NCBI GenBank assembly: GCA_964518335.1
Contig: CAZFDT010000022.1
Coordinates: 6,535-70,534, forward strand
Source of the DNA: CAZFDT01 sp964518335
Lineage (GTDB): Bacteria > Planctomycetota > Phycisphaerae > Phycisphaerales > Phycisphaeraceae
Direction of reading: 5' to 3'
Length of the DNA stretch: 64,000 nucleotides
Shown here: positions 1 through 9,963 of the stretch, piece by piece
Layout: every line of letters begins with the position of its first letter
Numbering within the stretch: position 1 is the stretch's first letter
The notes under the pieces: generated by a model
Database searches by the model: none
What the model saw: only the letters and a program-made list of their open reading frames with translations
What the model was told of the DNA's origin: nothing
Program-made: the position numbers and the translations under genes

Positions 1-2
1 TG

Positions 3-1115
3 CTGGCGCGCGGGATGCCGGTCGAGCTGGATTATCTGGGTCCCACGAGCCACAGTCTGCTGCGCTTCGGGGCGTACCTGGGCATGGCATGCATCATCAT
101 GTACGTGGGGCGGCGCTACTACGCGCAGCTTGCCATGCGCGCCGTCGGCGCCGGTGCAATCCACGCCGACAGGACGCCGACCTACGCGGTCTGGGCCGTC
201 AGGGGTCTGGTCGTCTGCATCATGCTGGCGGTGGCGACGCTGCGCAGCGCCGGGCTGGACTGGGTCCTGTCGAGCCTGTTCGTGCTGCTGGTGCTGCTCA
301 TGTTCCTGGTGATGACGCGCATCGTCGCCGAGACGGGCCTGTTCTTCGTACAGTCGTGGTGGATGCCGGTGGCCGTGCTGACCGGGGTGTTCGGCGTCGA
401 GACGATCGGCCCCACGTCGTACATCGTACTGGCGATGGCGAGCATCATGATCGTCGGCGATCCGCGCACCACGCTCATGCCTTATCTGGCCAACGGCCTG
501 CAGATCGTCGAGCGTGCCGACGGCGCAGCGGCACGCCGTGGTATCGCCTGGCCCCTGCTGACGATGCTCCTGCTGGGCTTCGTTGCGTCGGGCCTGGTCA
601 CGCTGACGCTGCTGCACGACCGCAGTATTCACGTGCTCGACGGCTGGTCTAGCCAGACGTTGCCGTCGCTGCCGTTCGACGAGCTGGCCCGACATCTGGC
701 GCATATGCGCAGCCGCCTGACACTGGCGGACGCCACCGCGCACGACGGCCTCAGGTCGCTGCGCGGTCTGAGTTTGTCACCCCAGGTCTGCGGGTGGATC
801 GGGGCGGGCGTGGGACTGATCACCCTGTGCTCGATCGCGCGATTGCGCCTGGCGTGGTGGCCCATCCACCCGGTGCTGTTTCTGATCTGGGGCACGATGC
901 CCTCGTCGCGGCTGGCGGTGTCGTTTCTGCTGGGTTGGTTCATCAAGTGGGCGGTGCTGCAGACGGGTGGGACGCGCGGCTATCGTGCGGTCCTGCCCCT
1001 GATGCTGGGCGTCATCGCCGGCGAGCTGATCGCGGCCCTGGGCTGGACGATCATCGGCGGAGCGTACTATTTCGGCACCGGCATTCGCCCGCCGTCATAT
1101 CGCGTCTATCCCTGA
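3..1115 (+). CDS. Polytopic membrane protein, DUF6784/DUF6785-like, 5' end cut
   Basis: The frame is open to the window edge and the family is usually about 600 residues or more, so this is the C-terminal part (370 residues visible); the ATG at 15 is probably internal. Eight to ten hydrophobic stretches alternate with short loops. The C-terminal block has WWPIHPVLFLIWG, GWFIKWAVLQTGG and a final RPPSYRVYP, which I associate from memory with DUF6785-type membrane proteins of Planctomycetes. Function is unknown; a permease role for sugars released by the neighbouring carbohydrate-active proteins is only a guess from context. The stop overlaps the convergent minus-strand gene by 10 nt. Confidence 0.75.
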   Translation: MARGMPVELDYLGPTSHSLLRFGAYLGMACIIMYVGRRYYAQLAMRAVGAGAIHADRTPTYAVWAVRGLVVCIMLAVATLRSAGLDWVLSSLFVLLVLLMFLVMTRIVAETGLFFVQSWWMPVAVLTGVFGVETIGPTSYIVLAMASIMIVGDPRTTLMPYLANGLQIVERADGAAARRGIAWPLLTMLLLGFVASGLVTLTLLHDRSIHVLDGWSSQTLPSLPFDELARHLAHMRSRLTLADATAHDGLRSLRGLSLSPQVCGWIGAGVGLITLCSIARLRLAWWPIHPVLFLIWGTMPSSRLAVSFLLGWFIKWAVLQTGGTRGYRAVLPLMLGVIAGELIAALGWTIIGGAYYFGTGIRPPSYRVYP

Positions 1116-3277
1116 ATCCACTCGGTGTCGCCACGACGCATGAGGAACTGGCCGGGTTCGAGCGTCATCTGCTCGCGGCGGGCCGACTGGTGCAGCGCCA
1201 CCTGACGCGGGTGGTCGAAGTCCACGTTGTGGAGGCAGAGCGTATCGGAGTGGGGGAAGTAGGCGTAGGCGACGTAGTCGCAGTCGTCACCTTCACCGGA
1301 GGCAGGTTCGATCCACACGCGGCCGCGCGCCTGGGCGGCGATGTGCCGATAGATGGTGGCGATAAGGCCCTTGGCGGGCACGCGCGCCCCCGGGCCGTCC
1401 TCGGTATTCATCGCGCCGGGATAGGCCCACGAGTTGAGGAAGTAGACCTGCCCCTTGCCGCAGCGACGGTGCAACAGCAGCGGCAGGCCCTGTTCGTCAT
1501 CGACGACAAGAGGCTGGACGAGCGGATCGGTGACTTCAATGCGGCCCATGCGCGTCGCCATGATGCCGAAGCGCCGTGGGAAATGGACGCCCAGTGCGGT
1601 GGAGCCTCGCGGCACAGTGGCCCAGTAGAAGCGTTCGCCCCGTCCGATGACACGCACACCGCACAGGTCGGAGAAGTCGCCGCCGTTAACCAGTTCATCC
1701 ACGCCGTAGGACGTGTAGTTGCGCCGCACGTTGGTGGACAGGTGCGGAATCGACACGAACAGCGTGCCGCCTTGTTCGACATAGGCCTTGAGGACATCGT
1801 ATTGCTTCACCGAGCACGTGTTCCATCCGGCAAAGAGCAGGGCCTTGTAGTGGGCGCCGAGAAACGCGGCATCGACGTGGTCGCGGGCGAAGGTGACGAT
1901 ATCGACCATGCCGTGCGGTGTGCCCGACAGGAAGTGGTTGGGATACTGCCCCAGCACCTGGCGCAGGGGGAAGAACACCTCCTTGATGATGTTCCACCCC
2001 CACTCCGGCGCCGCCTCGAACCAGGCGTTGTTGAGGTCGGCCAGAGGATACGCCCCGGCGACCGCGTTGTTGGGGCTGAACGTGTGGTTGCACAGGTCGT
2101 AGTTGCCCTTGACGATCGCCAGCGTGGTTTCGGGCTGACCTTCCGGCGTGCCGTGAGCTTTCACGAAATCGTAGAAATCGCTGATCACCTTGCGGTACCG
2201 ACGGCAGGGCTCGGCGTCGTAGTTGATGCGGTCGTAATGCTTTCGCGCCTCCTCGATGAAGGGGATGTATTTCAGGGGGGCCTTGCCTCCCCACGACACC
2301 TCCGACGGCGATAGAGGCACGGCGGGGAACTCGAACTTGGGCGAGTCCTCGCACAGCGACGCCTCGACGAACCAGTTGCCGCTCTCGTTGATGATCATCT
2401 TGCACCCGGCCATGTATTTCTGCACCATCGCCGCGCGCAGCAGGTCGAACTTGCGCTCACTGTGCAGCGGGATCCACGAATAGTGCTCGTGGGCCATGTG
2501 CGAGCCCCACAGGGGCAGGTCGAACTGCCGGTAAAGCCCGCGCGACAATGCCGAGGCCATGTTGAGGTGGCGGAAGGCGAAATCTTCCACCAGTGGTACA
2601 TCCGCGCCGGCGACGATTTCGTAGTCCACGTGAAAGTTGGAGCTGGTCGCCAGGATGTTGCCCCACCCCGCGGCGCGGCGCTCCTCCACGTGCTGACGCA
2701 CCTGTGCGATCAGGTCGTCGGCCAGCGTTTGCAGCGTCACGTCTTCCAGACGCCGACCCTGCTGCATGTGGTCGTCAATGCGAAACGTGAACCGCTCGCC
2801 AAAGTCGTAGCCCAGGTAGCGATCGCCCAGCTCGTGCAGCCTGGCCGACCACTGCGGCGTCGCGTCGGTGTAGATGAAGACGGTCCACAAGCCGCGCTGG
2901 GCGGCGGCCTTCACGAACCGAATCAGACCCGCGCCGTAGCGGTCGGCATGCTCCTTGAGTTGCGGACAGTCCGCCGGCAGCAGGTTCTCGCCCGTATCCC
3001 AGTTCGGCTCGGGCACCTGCACGCCGATCTCATCGAGCGCATAGAACCATTGCGCGAGAATCGACGGTGCGTACCCGCGGGCATAGCCCCACAACTGGGC
3101 GAGGTTGCCCTGGTTGTCGGCGATAATGCGGTCGATCATCTGCAGCGGCAGATCGGTCTGCGGCGTCCATGCCTGGTGCGTCAGCAGGGTGGACAGCAGG
3201 CAGTCGGCGCTCATGGCGTACACGCCGGTGCCAATGAAGATGCCGCACGGGGGAAGCGGGACAGGTTGGCCACGCAT
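1106..3277 (-). CDS. Unclassified TIM-barrel glycoside-hydrolase-like protein
   Basis: 723 residues from the ATG at 3277, chosen because AAAGGA lies 7 nt upstream; longer in-frame starts lack this. No convincing signal peptide, so cytoplasmic. The N-terminal half looks like a barrel (residues about 10-430, with WTVFIYTDATPQW, HVDYEIVAGADVP, LPLWGSHMAHEHYSW). The second part (about 430-640) resembles a type 1 glutamine-amidotransferase-like/beta-galactosidase trimerisation fold: LGAHYKALLFAGWNTCS, LKAYVEQGGTLFVS and KGQVYFLNSWAYPG. This layout recalls GH42-type enzymes but I cannot assign a family or name the catalytic acids. Overlaps the upstream membrane gene tail to tail. Likely part of the carbohydrate locus with the genes at 3607-9935. 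Confidence 0.8.
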   Translation of the reverse strand: MRGQPVPLPPCGIFIGTGVYAMSADCLLSTLLTHQAWTPQTDLPLQMIDRIIADNQGNLAQLWGYARGYAPSILAQWFYALDEIGVQVPEPNWDTGENLLPADCPQLKEHADRYGAGLIRFVKAAAQRGLWTVFIYTDATPQWSARLHELGDRYLGYDFGERFTFRIDDHMQQGRRLEDVTLQTLADDLIAQVRQHVEERRAAGWGNILATSSNFHVDYEIVAGADVPLVEDFAFRHLNMASALSRGLYRQFDLPLWGSHMAHEHYSWIPLHSERKFDLLRAAMVQKYMAGCKMIINESGNWFVEASLCEDSPKFEFPAVPLSPSEVSWGGKAPLKYIPFIEEARKHYDRINYDAEPCRRYRKVISDFYDFVKAHGTPEGQPETTLAIVKGNYDLCNHTFSPNNAVAGAYPLADLNNAWFEAAPEWGWNIIKEVFFPLRQVLGQYPNHFLSGTPHGMVDIVTFARDHVDAAFLGAHYKALLFAGWNTCSVKQYDVLKAYVEQGGTLFVSIPHLSTNVRRNYTSYGVDELVNGGDFSDLCGVRVIGRGERFYWATVPRGSTALGVHFPRRFGIMATRMGRIEVTDPLVQPLVVDDEQGLPLLLHRRCGKGQVYFLNSWAYPGAMNTEDGPGARVPAKGLIATIYRHIAAQARGRVWIEPASGEGDDCDYVAYAYFPHSDTLCLHNVDFDHPRQVALHQSARREQMTLEPGQFLMRRGDTEWIQG

Positions 3278-3420
3278 GAGCACGTCCTTTGAAGAGCGGC
3301 GGTCGGCGTCGACGCCTCGGCGGCGAACCGCCCCTACAATAGTTGACGTTGACCCCCCGTGGAGGGGCGGCGCAGCGAACGTTACCAATCTTGGATCATG
3401 CCGTCAAGGTAGTTCGCATT

Positions 3421-3475
3421 ATAAGCGTAAATATACGCACATTACCGACAAAGTTAACACGTTATCAAAAATTCA
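3421..3475. promoter_or_regulatory. AT-rich control region with two palindromes
   Basis: The 329-nt spacer 3278-3606 between two divergent genes is GC-rich at its ends and strikingly AT-rich from 3415 to 3480. It holds the hairpin-like GCGTA-AATA-TACGC (3425-3438) and TAACACGTTA (3455-3464), nearly a perfect 10-bp palindrome. A TAACGCGTTA copy lies upstream of the PEP-CTERM gene at 11245. A TACAAT box is at 3335-3340. Operator function for the GntR-LacI regulator at 8802 is inferred. Confidence 0.4.
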
Positions 3476-3606
3476 CATTTTTGTGCCGCATGCGTCGGAA
3501 AGCCTTGACAGGGGCGGGTGCGGCGGCGACCATGGAAGATCAATCGATCAAACTTGGTTACACCCGTCCCCACCTCGGGGCGACAACCCTCCCCTGGAGA
3601 CAACGC

Positions 3607-6600
3607 ATGCGGACGTTCTCAAAACTGAGCGTGGTCCTCACCATCATGGCGCAGCCGCTGGTCCACGCCGTCGCCGAGCCGCGGGTTCACTTCCGCGAGG
3701 ACTTTCGCAACTACCGCGAAACCGCCCCATTCGTCGCCGCACAGCGCGGCATCCAGATCGGCAATGACCCCATCTGGTCGCAGCGCGCCGAGATCGACTG
3801 CCGCATGACCGAGGCCGGCCTGGTCTTCAACGGCTACCTGCCCGCAGACATGGACGACGGCGTGCGCGACTGCGACATCCTCTTCCAGTTCCGGTTCCAC
3901 AAGTCCGACCAGCCGCGCTTCGATCTGCGCCTTCGCCAGCAGCAGAACGGCAAGGCCGGCGACATCATCGTCCACTTCACCGACCGGTCGGTGCGCGTCA
4001 GCAGTGAGGGTCTGAAGCCCGCCGTTGCCGCGGAAGGTCAACTCCCCTCGCCCATCGCACCCAACACCTGGCGACAGTGCGCCATCACCGTCAAGGGCGG
4101 CGTCATGCGCGTGCTGATCGATGACAACCGCGTGCTCCACGCCGTCGTCGAGACGCGCATCGCCTCGCAGTCCGCAGCGGGCATTAACTTTCACGGCTAC
4201 AAGGACAGCGGCTTCGCTATCAGTGACATCGTGATACGCGACCCGGCACCGCTGCCGAATCACACCATCACGCGGCTGCTGCCCACGCTCGCCCTCGACA
4301 GCACGGGCTACACGAGCGGGGCCGCACAGCCCACCGTCGAGGTGCCCGCCAATGACATCTTCGGCGCCACGTTCCGCACCGGGCCTGGCGCCGATGCCGT
4401 CAAGGTCACGCTTCGGCGCGACGACGGCAGCACGCACGACATCAGCTTCGCCGTCGGCCCGATCAAGCGCGACAAGGAGCCGGCGCTTCCCGACGGCGTC
4501 ATCCACGTCAAGGGCATCGACGCCGGCCGGGGCAAATCGATCGATTACCACGTCCGACCGATGCTCCGCCGCTACCACACCAGCTACAGTTACACCGACA
4601 CCTACCACGACATCATCCGCGACTGGGAGCTGCTGCCCAAGGCGTCGGAGTACCCCGTGACGCTCGAAGCGCGGCGAAGCGGCGACGGCGTGGACATCTA
4701 TCTCAACGGCCGATTCACCCGCCACCTCGCTGGCGGCGTCAAGGGGATGACCTTCTCCCTGTCGCCGACGGCGTCGATTGGAGATGTGGTGTCCCGCAAA
4801 GAGGACGTGGATGCGTCACGCTACCTGCCGCTGGACATCGCGGCGCTGCGCCGCGCCAAGGCCTTCGCCGACGCCACGCCTTCGCTGCCCGTCGGCCCGA
4901 CGAAAGTCAACGGCATCCCCATGCGCGTCGCCTCCGGCGCGGACAGCGCCGACATCGGCCTGACACGCGAGGGCCAGGGCAACTGGGCGCTGGAGGTCGA
5001 TGAGTATCTGGCTCGCTCTGCGTTCGACGGCCTCCTGACGGAGGTGCATTTCTCCGTGCCCAGCGCGCCATATACCACCGCGTGGGTCCTCTGTGCCGTG
5101 GACCCCGACCCGAGCAAAGACCCGATCCTCACCACGCGACTGGCTCACTACGTCGAGAACGGCACAGGCAACAACACGCTGGCGGACACGCTGACCGTGC
5201 TGCCGCGCGGCACCGAGCAGCCTGGCGAGGGCATCGCGCAGGTGGGGACCGTGTCGCGGCCCGATGGCAAAGGCGGCGCCACTACCCTGCCGCTCTATCT
5301 CGTCGAGGTGCCCCTGCGCAGCGGCCAGATCATCGACATCATCGCCGGCAAGTCGCTGCTGAACTTCGAGTTCTTCGGCAAACCATCGATCAACCTGCAG
5401 CAGATTGACAACAGTTCCAAGCCCGACCCGCACTCGACCAGCGCGGTGCAGATTTTCGGCGTGACGCTGGAAAAGGCCCCGGTGAGCCTGGCGTTGGTGC
5501 AGTCGCAGCCGGCCAACATCTTCCACAACAACGACAAGCCGCAGACCACGGTCGTGGTCCACGCGCTGGCGCAGGCCCAGGGCAGTGTGGCGTGGCAGAT
5601 TCTGGACGTGGACGGCCGCGAGGTGCGCGACGGCGCCGCGCCATTCTCGCTCGACGCCGCAGGCGATCAGCGCGAGATCACTATTCCGCTGGACGTGCCG
5701 CAGCCAGGCTGGTTCGAACTGAACATCTCGGTGCGCGACAGCGACGGGAAGACGCTGCTGACACACCCGGCGCGTTTCGCGCTGCTGGGGCAGGACCGTC
5801 GCCGCGCCAGGTACGATTCGCCCTACGGTGTGTGGTGGTTCGACGGAGCGCACTTCACGCCCAGCGAGCTGGCGTTCGCCGGGCCGATCCTGCTCAAGGC
5901 CGGCATCCGCAAGGTGGCTTGGACAGGTCAGACCGAGGAAGCGATGCGTCCGTGGTTTCTGACCAAGGACCAGGTCAACATGCCGTTTCGTTTCGAGGAT
6001 CTTAAGGATCCGCAGGCTGCAATCGCCAAGGCCAAGGTCACGATGGACAAGTACCTGCGCGACTACCCGCACCTGCGGGAGGTGCTGGTGTTTCACGAAA
6101 GCGGACCGGGCAATGATCTTCCAGTGGAGTTGCTCGGGATCAAGCCCCACCTCAGCGAGTGGCGCGTGGGCCACGAGAAGCGCTACGCTGACCTGGCCAA
6201 CCTCGCTGGCGCTTTCTTCCGCGAGCACTACCCGCAGCTCAAGCTCGTGGTGGGCAACAACAGCGCCTCGCAGTCGGTCATCGCCGCGGTTCTGCGCCAC
6301 GGCGGCAACCCGGACTACATCGACTACATCGGCATCGAAGCGCCCTCGCAGGTGTTCATTCCGGAGAAGCTGCAGGAGTGGGCGCTGCAGGGCCACCACA
6401 TCGCCAGCGACACGGCGCGAGTGCTGTCGGGCCGTCACATCCCCGCCACCGGCTGCTACGAGTTCACCTACCGCTGCGAGCGCGACATGGGCGAGCAGAA
6501 GCAGGCCGAGTGGTACGTCCGCGACGTGCTCATCAGCCTCGCCAACGGATTCACTCGCGTCAGCCCCGGCATTCTGTTCGACACGGCCAACGCCTACTAC

Positions 6601-7662
6601 AACGGCCTATGGGGCGGCAGCGGCCTGATGCAGCGCGGGCCGCTGGGCTATCCCAAGAAGTCCTACGTCGCCTATGCCACGCTGACCAACGTGCTCGATC
6701 AGGTTACGCTGCGGCGACAGGTGTCCACCGGATCGGCGACGGTGTACGCGCTCGAGTTCGACCGCTCCGACGGCAAGATCGTCACTGCGCTGTGGGCGTC
6801 GCGCGGCCAGGTGGACTTCGTCCTGCGATTCACCGCCGATACCCCCGTCGAGATCATCGACATGTACGGTCGTAGCGAGCATAGACAAACCGCCGAGGGT
6901 CTCGCCGCGATTCGCGCGGGCACGGCGGCATGCTATGTCGTCAGCGACAAGCCGCTGGCCGAGATCGCTATCACCGGCCGCACCTTCCCACTCGACAAGG
7001 CGAGGGCGGATCTGGCGACGGTAGCAGCCAGCCTTGACAGCGCCGGCGCCGTGGTAATCGACGCCGACAACAGCCTCGACACGCCCCAAGTCGCGCCGCT
7101 GCAGTTGCCCATCCGTCTGGCGTCGGCCATGACGGTGCGCCACGTCGAGGACGAAGACCGCGGCGCCTGCATCGAACTCGCACTCGACGCGCCGACGGGC
7201 GACGAGATCAGCAAGTACATAACGGAGTACGTCGTCGTCCGCCTGAAGGAGCCCGCACCGGTAAAAAGCCGGCCCGCCGCCCTGGGCGTGTGGGTCAAGG
7301 GCAACTCCAACTGGGGTCGCATCATGTTCGAGATCGAAGACGCCGGCGGCGAAGTGTGGCGTTCGGTGGGCACCGGCGGCTGGGGATGCGACATCCTCGA
7401 CTGGCCGGGCAACATCGCCGTGAACTTCGACGGCTGGAACTTCGTCGCCATGCCCCTGCGGGAGACGACCCTGTTCCACGACCACAGCCCCGGCCCCGTG
7501 CTCGAGCAGTGGGTCTCCGGCGGCGGCGACAAGCGCATCGACTACCCCGTCAAGGTCACCGCCCTGATCGTCGAAATGCACCGCACACCCCTGGAACTGA
7601 CCGAATTCAAGCCCGTCCCACCCGCCATCCGCCTGCGGGACATCAGCGGGATCGACGAGTGA
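3607..7662 (+). CDS. Large exported carbohydrate-active multidomain protein
   Basis: 1351 residues from the ATG at 3607, preceded by CTGGAGACAACGC. Residues 1-24 form a signal peptide (MRTFSKLSVVLTIMAQ, then LVHAVA). Residues about 25-215 read as a concanavalin/DUF1080-like sandwich starting FREDFRNYRE. Several beta-rich domains follow. A TIM-barrel-like region at about 735-1080 carries LREVLVFHESGPGN, DYIGIEAPSQVF and ATGCYEFTYRCERD. A C-terminal beta domain (about 1150-1340) holds GVWVKGNSNWGRIMFEIEDA, like a carbohydrate-binding module. The Glu in VFHESGPGN is a candidate acid/base. Family not recognised; possibly a GH39-clan hydrolase. Secreted or periplasmic polysaccharide degradation fits the neighbours. 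Confidence 0.8.
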   Translation: MRTFSKLSVVLTIMAQPLVHAVAEPRVHFREDFRNYRETAPFVAAQRGIQIGNDPIWSQRAEIDCRMTEAGLVFNGYLPADMDDGVRDCDILFQFRFHKSDQPRFDLRLRQQQNGKAGDIIVHFTDRSVRVSSEGLKPAVAAEGQLPSPIAPNTWRQCAITVKGGVMRVLIDDNRVLHAVVETRIASQSAAGINFHGYKDSGFAISDIVIRDPAPLPNHTITRLLPTLALDSTGYTSGAAQPTVEVPANDIFGATFRTGPGADAVKVTLRRDDGSTHDISFAVGPIKRDKEPALPDGVIHVKGIDAGRGKSIDYHVRPMLRRYHTSYSYTDTYHDIIRDWELLPKASEYPVTLEARRSGDGVDIYLNGRFTRHLAGGVKGMTFSLSPTASIGDVVSRKEDVDASRYLPLDIAALRRAKAFADATPSLPVGPTKVNGIPMRVASGADSADIGLTREGQGNWALEVDEYLARSAFDGLLTEVHFSVPSAPYTTAWVLCAVDPDPSKDPILTTRLAHYVENGTGNNTLADTLTVLPRGTEQPGEGIAQVGTVSRPDGKGGATTLPLYLVEVPLRSGQIIDIIAGKSLLNFEFFGKPSINLQQIDNSSKPDPHSTSAVQIFGVTLEKAPVSLALVQSQPANIFHNNDKPQTTVVVHALAQAQGSVAWQILDVDGREVRDGAAPFSLDAAGDQREITIPLDVPQPGWFELNISVRDSDGKTLLTHPARFALLGQDRRRARYDSPYGVWWFDGAHFTPSELAFAGPILLKAGIRKVAWTGQTEEAMRPWFLTKDQVNMPFRFEDLKDPQAAIAKAKVTMDKYLRDYPHLREVLVFHESGPGNDLPVELLGIKPHLSEWRVGHEKRYADLANLAGAFFREHYPQLKLVVGNNSASQSVIAAVLRHGGNPDYIDYIGIEAPSQVFIPEKLQEWALQGHHIASDTARVLSGRHIPATGCYEFTYRCERDMGEQKQAEWYVRDVLISLANGFTRVSPGILFDTANAYYNGLWGGSGLMQRGPLGYPKKSYVAYATLTNVLDQVTLRRQVSTGSATVYALEFDRSDGKIVTALWASRGQVDFVLRFTADTPVEIIDMYGRSEHRQTAEGLAAIRAGTAACYVVSDKPLAEIAITGRTFPLDKARADLATVAASLDSAGAVVIDADNSLDTPQVAPLQLPIRLASAMTVRHVEDEDRGACIELALDAPTGDEISKYITEYVVVRLKEPAPVKSRPAALGVWVKGNSNWGRIMFEIEDAGGEVWRSVGTGGWGCDILDWPGNIAVNFDGWNFVAMPLRETTLFHDHSPGPVLEQWVSGGGDKRIDYPVKVTALIVEMHRTPLELTEFKPVPPAIRLRDISGIDE

Positions 7663-7688
7663 CGGGCTGGTAAGCAGGCCACAATCGG

Positions 7689-7716
7689 TTGACATGCCCG
7701 GCACGTCGGGTATTCT
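7689..7716 (+). promoter_or_regulatory. Sigma-70-like promoter for the LamG gene
   Basis: TTGACA at 7689-7694, a 16-bp spacer and TATTCT at 7711-7716. The predicted start is about 60 nt upstream of the ATG at 7783. TATGTA a few bases later is an alternative -10. Confidence 0.45.
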
Positions 7717-7782
7717 TATGTAAGATCGATTGAACTAGCAATCCTCCGGGCGACACCGCCTGGCCACCCGCGAGAAGTCCTG

Positions 7783-8757
7783 ATGATGCAGGCCATTACG
7801 CTCCCCCTTCTGTTCATCGCCATGATGACCGCCACACCCAGCAGCGCGCAGGCCCAGCACGCCGACACCTCTCACGAGGTCGTCGTCGGGATGCCCGGCC
7901 TAGTGGCGTTCTGGACTTTTGGCGAAGAGGCGGGCCAGCCGCGCCTTTCCGTCGGCACGCCCAATGCTTACCCGCTTCGCGAAGTGGGCGATCCCATTCC
8001 GCGCGTCGAAGGCGGGCCCTTCTCCGGCTACGCGGCGCAGTTGAATGGTCGGCAATACTTCCGCCTGCCGCGAGAGGAGTTGGGCGACCTGGACATCAGC
8101 GGCCCCGACGCCCAGGTGAGCATGTTCGCGGTGGTGAAGTTCGATGACGTGGAGCGCAGCCGCACCATCGCGGGCATCTGGACCGAAGGCCGAGGCGCGG
8201 GCGACGACACCGGCACGCGGCAGTACGCGCTGCTCGTGCATATGCCCGCCTACGGCGGCGCCCGGCGCGTGGTGCCGCACATCTCTGCCGAGGGCGGCGT
8301 GACGCGACGCCATGACGGCACCGCCCTGCCGTGGAACGCCGACTACGCCGCGCCGAGGTCGGAGATTCCCGAAGGGGAGTGGGTCACGATCGGCTTCACT
8401 TACGACGGCCGGTACATCCGCGCTTTCCAGAACGGCGTAATGGAGCCGCGCCAGATGGATCCCCAGGCGGACAGGCGCATGGATCGCTACTTCACCAGCG
8501 AAGGACCCGGCGGCGGGCCGCGCGGCATGAACCCGTATTACCACGGCCGTGGCATCTTCCGCTATGACCCGCAGAAGCATGGGCAAACCAGGCTGCCTCC
8601 GGCCGACTTCACCGTCGCCGCTCGCCAGGCTGGCGGGTCGATGCTCATCGATGCATTCCGCGGACGGTTCGGCGCCCTGGCGGTGTTCGACCGTGCGCTC
8701 ACCGACGAACAGATGAAGGCACTGCACGACGCAGCTAATCTGTCGGCACTCCCATGA
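7783..8757 (+). CDS. Exported LamG-like (concanavalin fold) protein
   Basis: 324 residues with a signal peptide (MMQAITLPLLFIAMMTATPS, cleavage near SAQAQ). The mature part is one jelly-roll/LamG domain: GLVAFWTFGEEAG at its start, YFRLPREELG, VSMFAVVKFDD, EGEWVTIGFTYDGRYIRAFQ and FGALAVFDRALTDEQMKAL at its end, the usual order for these domains. It probably binds or samples carbohydrate outside the cytoplasmic membrane. It has its own promoter-like element upstream and is followed closely by the regulator gene. No catalytic motif is seen. Confidence 0.8.
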   Translation: MMQAITLPLLFIAMMTATPSSAQAQHADTSHEVVVGMPGLVAFWTFGEEAGQPRLSVGTPNAYPLREVGDPIPRVEGGPFSGYAAQLNGRQYFRLPREELGDLDISGPDAQVSMFAVVKFDDVERSRTIAGIWTEGRGAGDDTGTRQYALLVHMPAYGGARRVVPHISAEGGVTRRHDGTALPWNADYAAPRSEIPEGEWVTIGFTYDGRYIRAFQNGVMEPRQMDPQADRRMDRYFTSEGPGGGPRGMNPYYHGRGIFRYDPQKHGQTRLPPADFTVAARQAGGSMLIDAFRGRFGALAVFDRALTDEQMKALHDAANLSALP

Positions 8758-8801
8758 GGGGCCGCGGCGGCCATCACACGCCCGACAAGGAGCCGATGCA
8801 C

Positions 8802-9935
8802 ATGAAGTCCATTGATCCCGACAGCCCCACTCACAAGTGGCATCAGCTCAAAACGCTGCTGCTGCGTCGGATCGAAGACAACGACTACGACCCCAACGAG
8901 GTCTTCTGCAACCAGCAGGAGCTGATGGACAAGTACGGGTTGAGCTACGCCACCGTGGCGCGAAGCCTGTCGGAACTGGTGCGCGAGGGCTATCTGTATC
9001 GCAAGCGCGGTGTGGGGACATTCGTGCGGCCCAAGGTCGAACGCCGCGGCGCCCGCGGATCGATCGGGATGCTGGTGTGGGACCGCGAGCACATCCTGGA
9101 GCATCCGGCTTATTCGCGGCTGGTGGCCGGTCTGATCCATCCGCTTCGCGCCGCCGGTCACAATCTGTCGTTCATCTTCGCCAACGAGCAGCTCATCTGC
9201 GCCGGCAAGCTGCCGGAGATCGTTCGCCGCGCCAACGTCACCGCGCTGGTGGCGCCGTTCCAGCCGAAGCTCACCGAAGCGCATCTGCAGCCGCTGGCCG
9301 ACGACGGTCTGCCGATCGTGCCGCTGAACCTGGACGTGCCTCACGTCAGCCCCTGCGCAGTGCATTTCGACATCGCCGAGGCTGTCGAGCAGGCGACGCA
9401 TCACCTGTTCGACTGCGGCTACGCGCAGGTGGCGCTGATGGTGCCGGAGAACGAGGAGGCGGCGTGGCGTTCGAGCGGGTACCGGCGGGCGCTGGAGAAG
9501 CGCGGCATGCGCGACCAGGTGGTGTTCACCGAACTGGCGGGCCAGCCGCTGCGCCCGGAGGTGCAGCGCGTGCTCAAAGGGCTCAAGCCTCCGGCGGGCC
9601 TGGTCGCCAGCGACGACATCGCGGCGCTCACGGCGCTGCGGGCCGCCCAGGAGGCCGGCTGGAGCGTACCCGATCAACTGGGGATTGTCGGCGTGGGCGA
9701 CGTGCTGCCGCCGGACGTGTTCGAGGCGCCGCTGACGACGATCCACGTGCCCTTCGACGAGATGGGCCGCCTTGCCGCGGAGATGACGCTCGACCTGCTG
9801 GCCGGCCGCACGCCCACCCCGGCCGTCCGCAACCTCGCCCCGCGCCTGGTCGTTCGCGCCACCACCACGCACCTGACGAAAAGTGCACTGCAGCGGCCGG
9901 GCAAGCGCGCGACCGCGTCCATGCCCCGACAATGA
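8802..9935 (+). CDS. GntR-type HTH / LacI-type sensor transcriptional regulator
   Basis: 377 residues. AAGGAG at 8787-8792 is 9 nt from the ATG at 8802 but only 3 nt from the ATG at 8796, so the second is preferred. Residues 1-80 are a GntR winged helix (ELMDKYGLSYATVARSLSEL, then GYLYRKRGVGTFVRP). Residues 90-350 are a periplasmic-binding-like LacI sensor (GLVASDDIAALTALRAAQEA, VPDQLGIVGVGD, LTTIHVPFDEMGRLAAEM), as in AraR-like regulators. It probably senses a sugar and controls the surrounding locus; the TAACRCGTTA palindromes at 3455 and 11045 are candidate sites. Confidence 0.88.
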   Translation: MKSIDPDSPTHKWHQLKTLLLRRIEDNDYDPNEVFCNQQELMDKYGLSYATVARSLSELVREGYLYRKRGVGTFVRPKVERRGARGSIGMLVWDREHILEHPAYSRLVAGLIHPLRAAGHNLSFIFANEQLICAGKLPEIVRRANVTALVAPFQPKLTEAHLQPLADDGLPIVPLNLDVPHVSPCAVHFDIAEAVEQATHHLFDCGYAQVALMVPENEEAAWRSSGYRRALEKRGMRDQVVFTELAGQPLRPEVQRVLKGLKPPAGLVASDDIAALTALRAAQEAGWSVPDQLGIVGVGDVLPPDVFEAPLTTIHVPFDEMGRLAAEMTLDLLAGRTPTPAVRNLAPRLVVRATTTHLTKSALQRPGKRATASMPRQ

Positions 9936-9963
9936 CATTCCCCCGCTATTGCGGAGATCACTC

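Noticed and set aside
794..2314. 506-codon plus-strand open frame over the end of the first gene and the next gene
   Set aside because: Crosses two genes with better evidence; composition of an antisense shadow.
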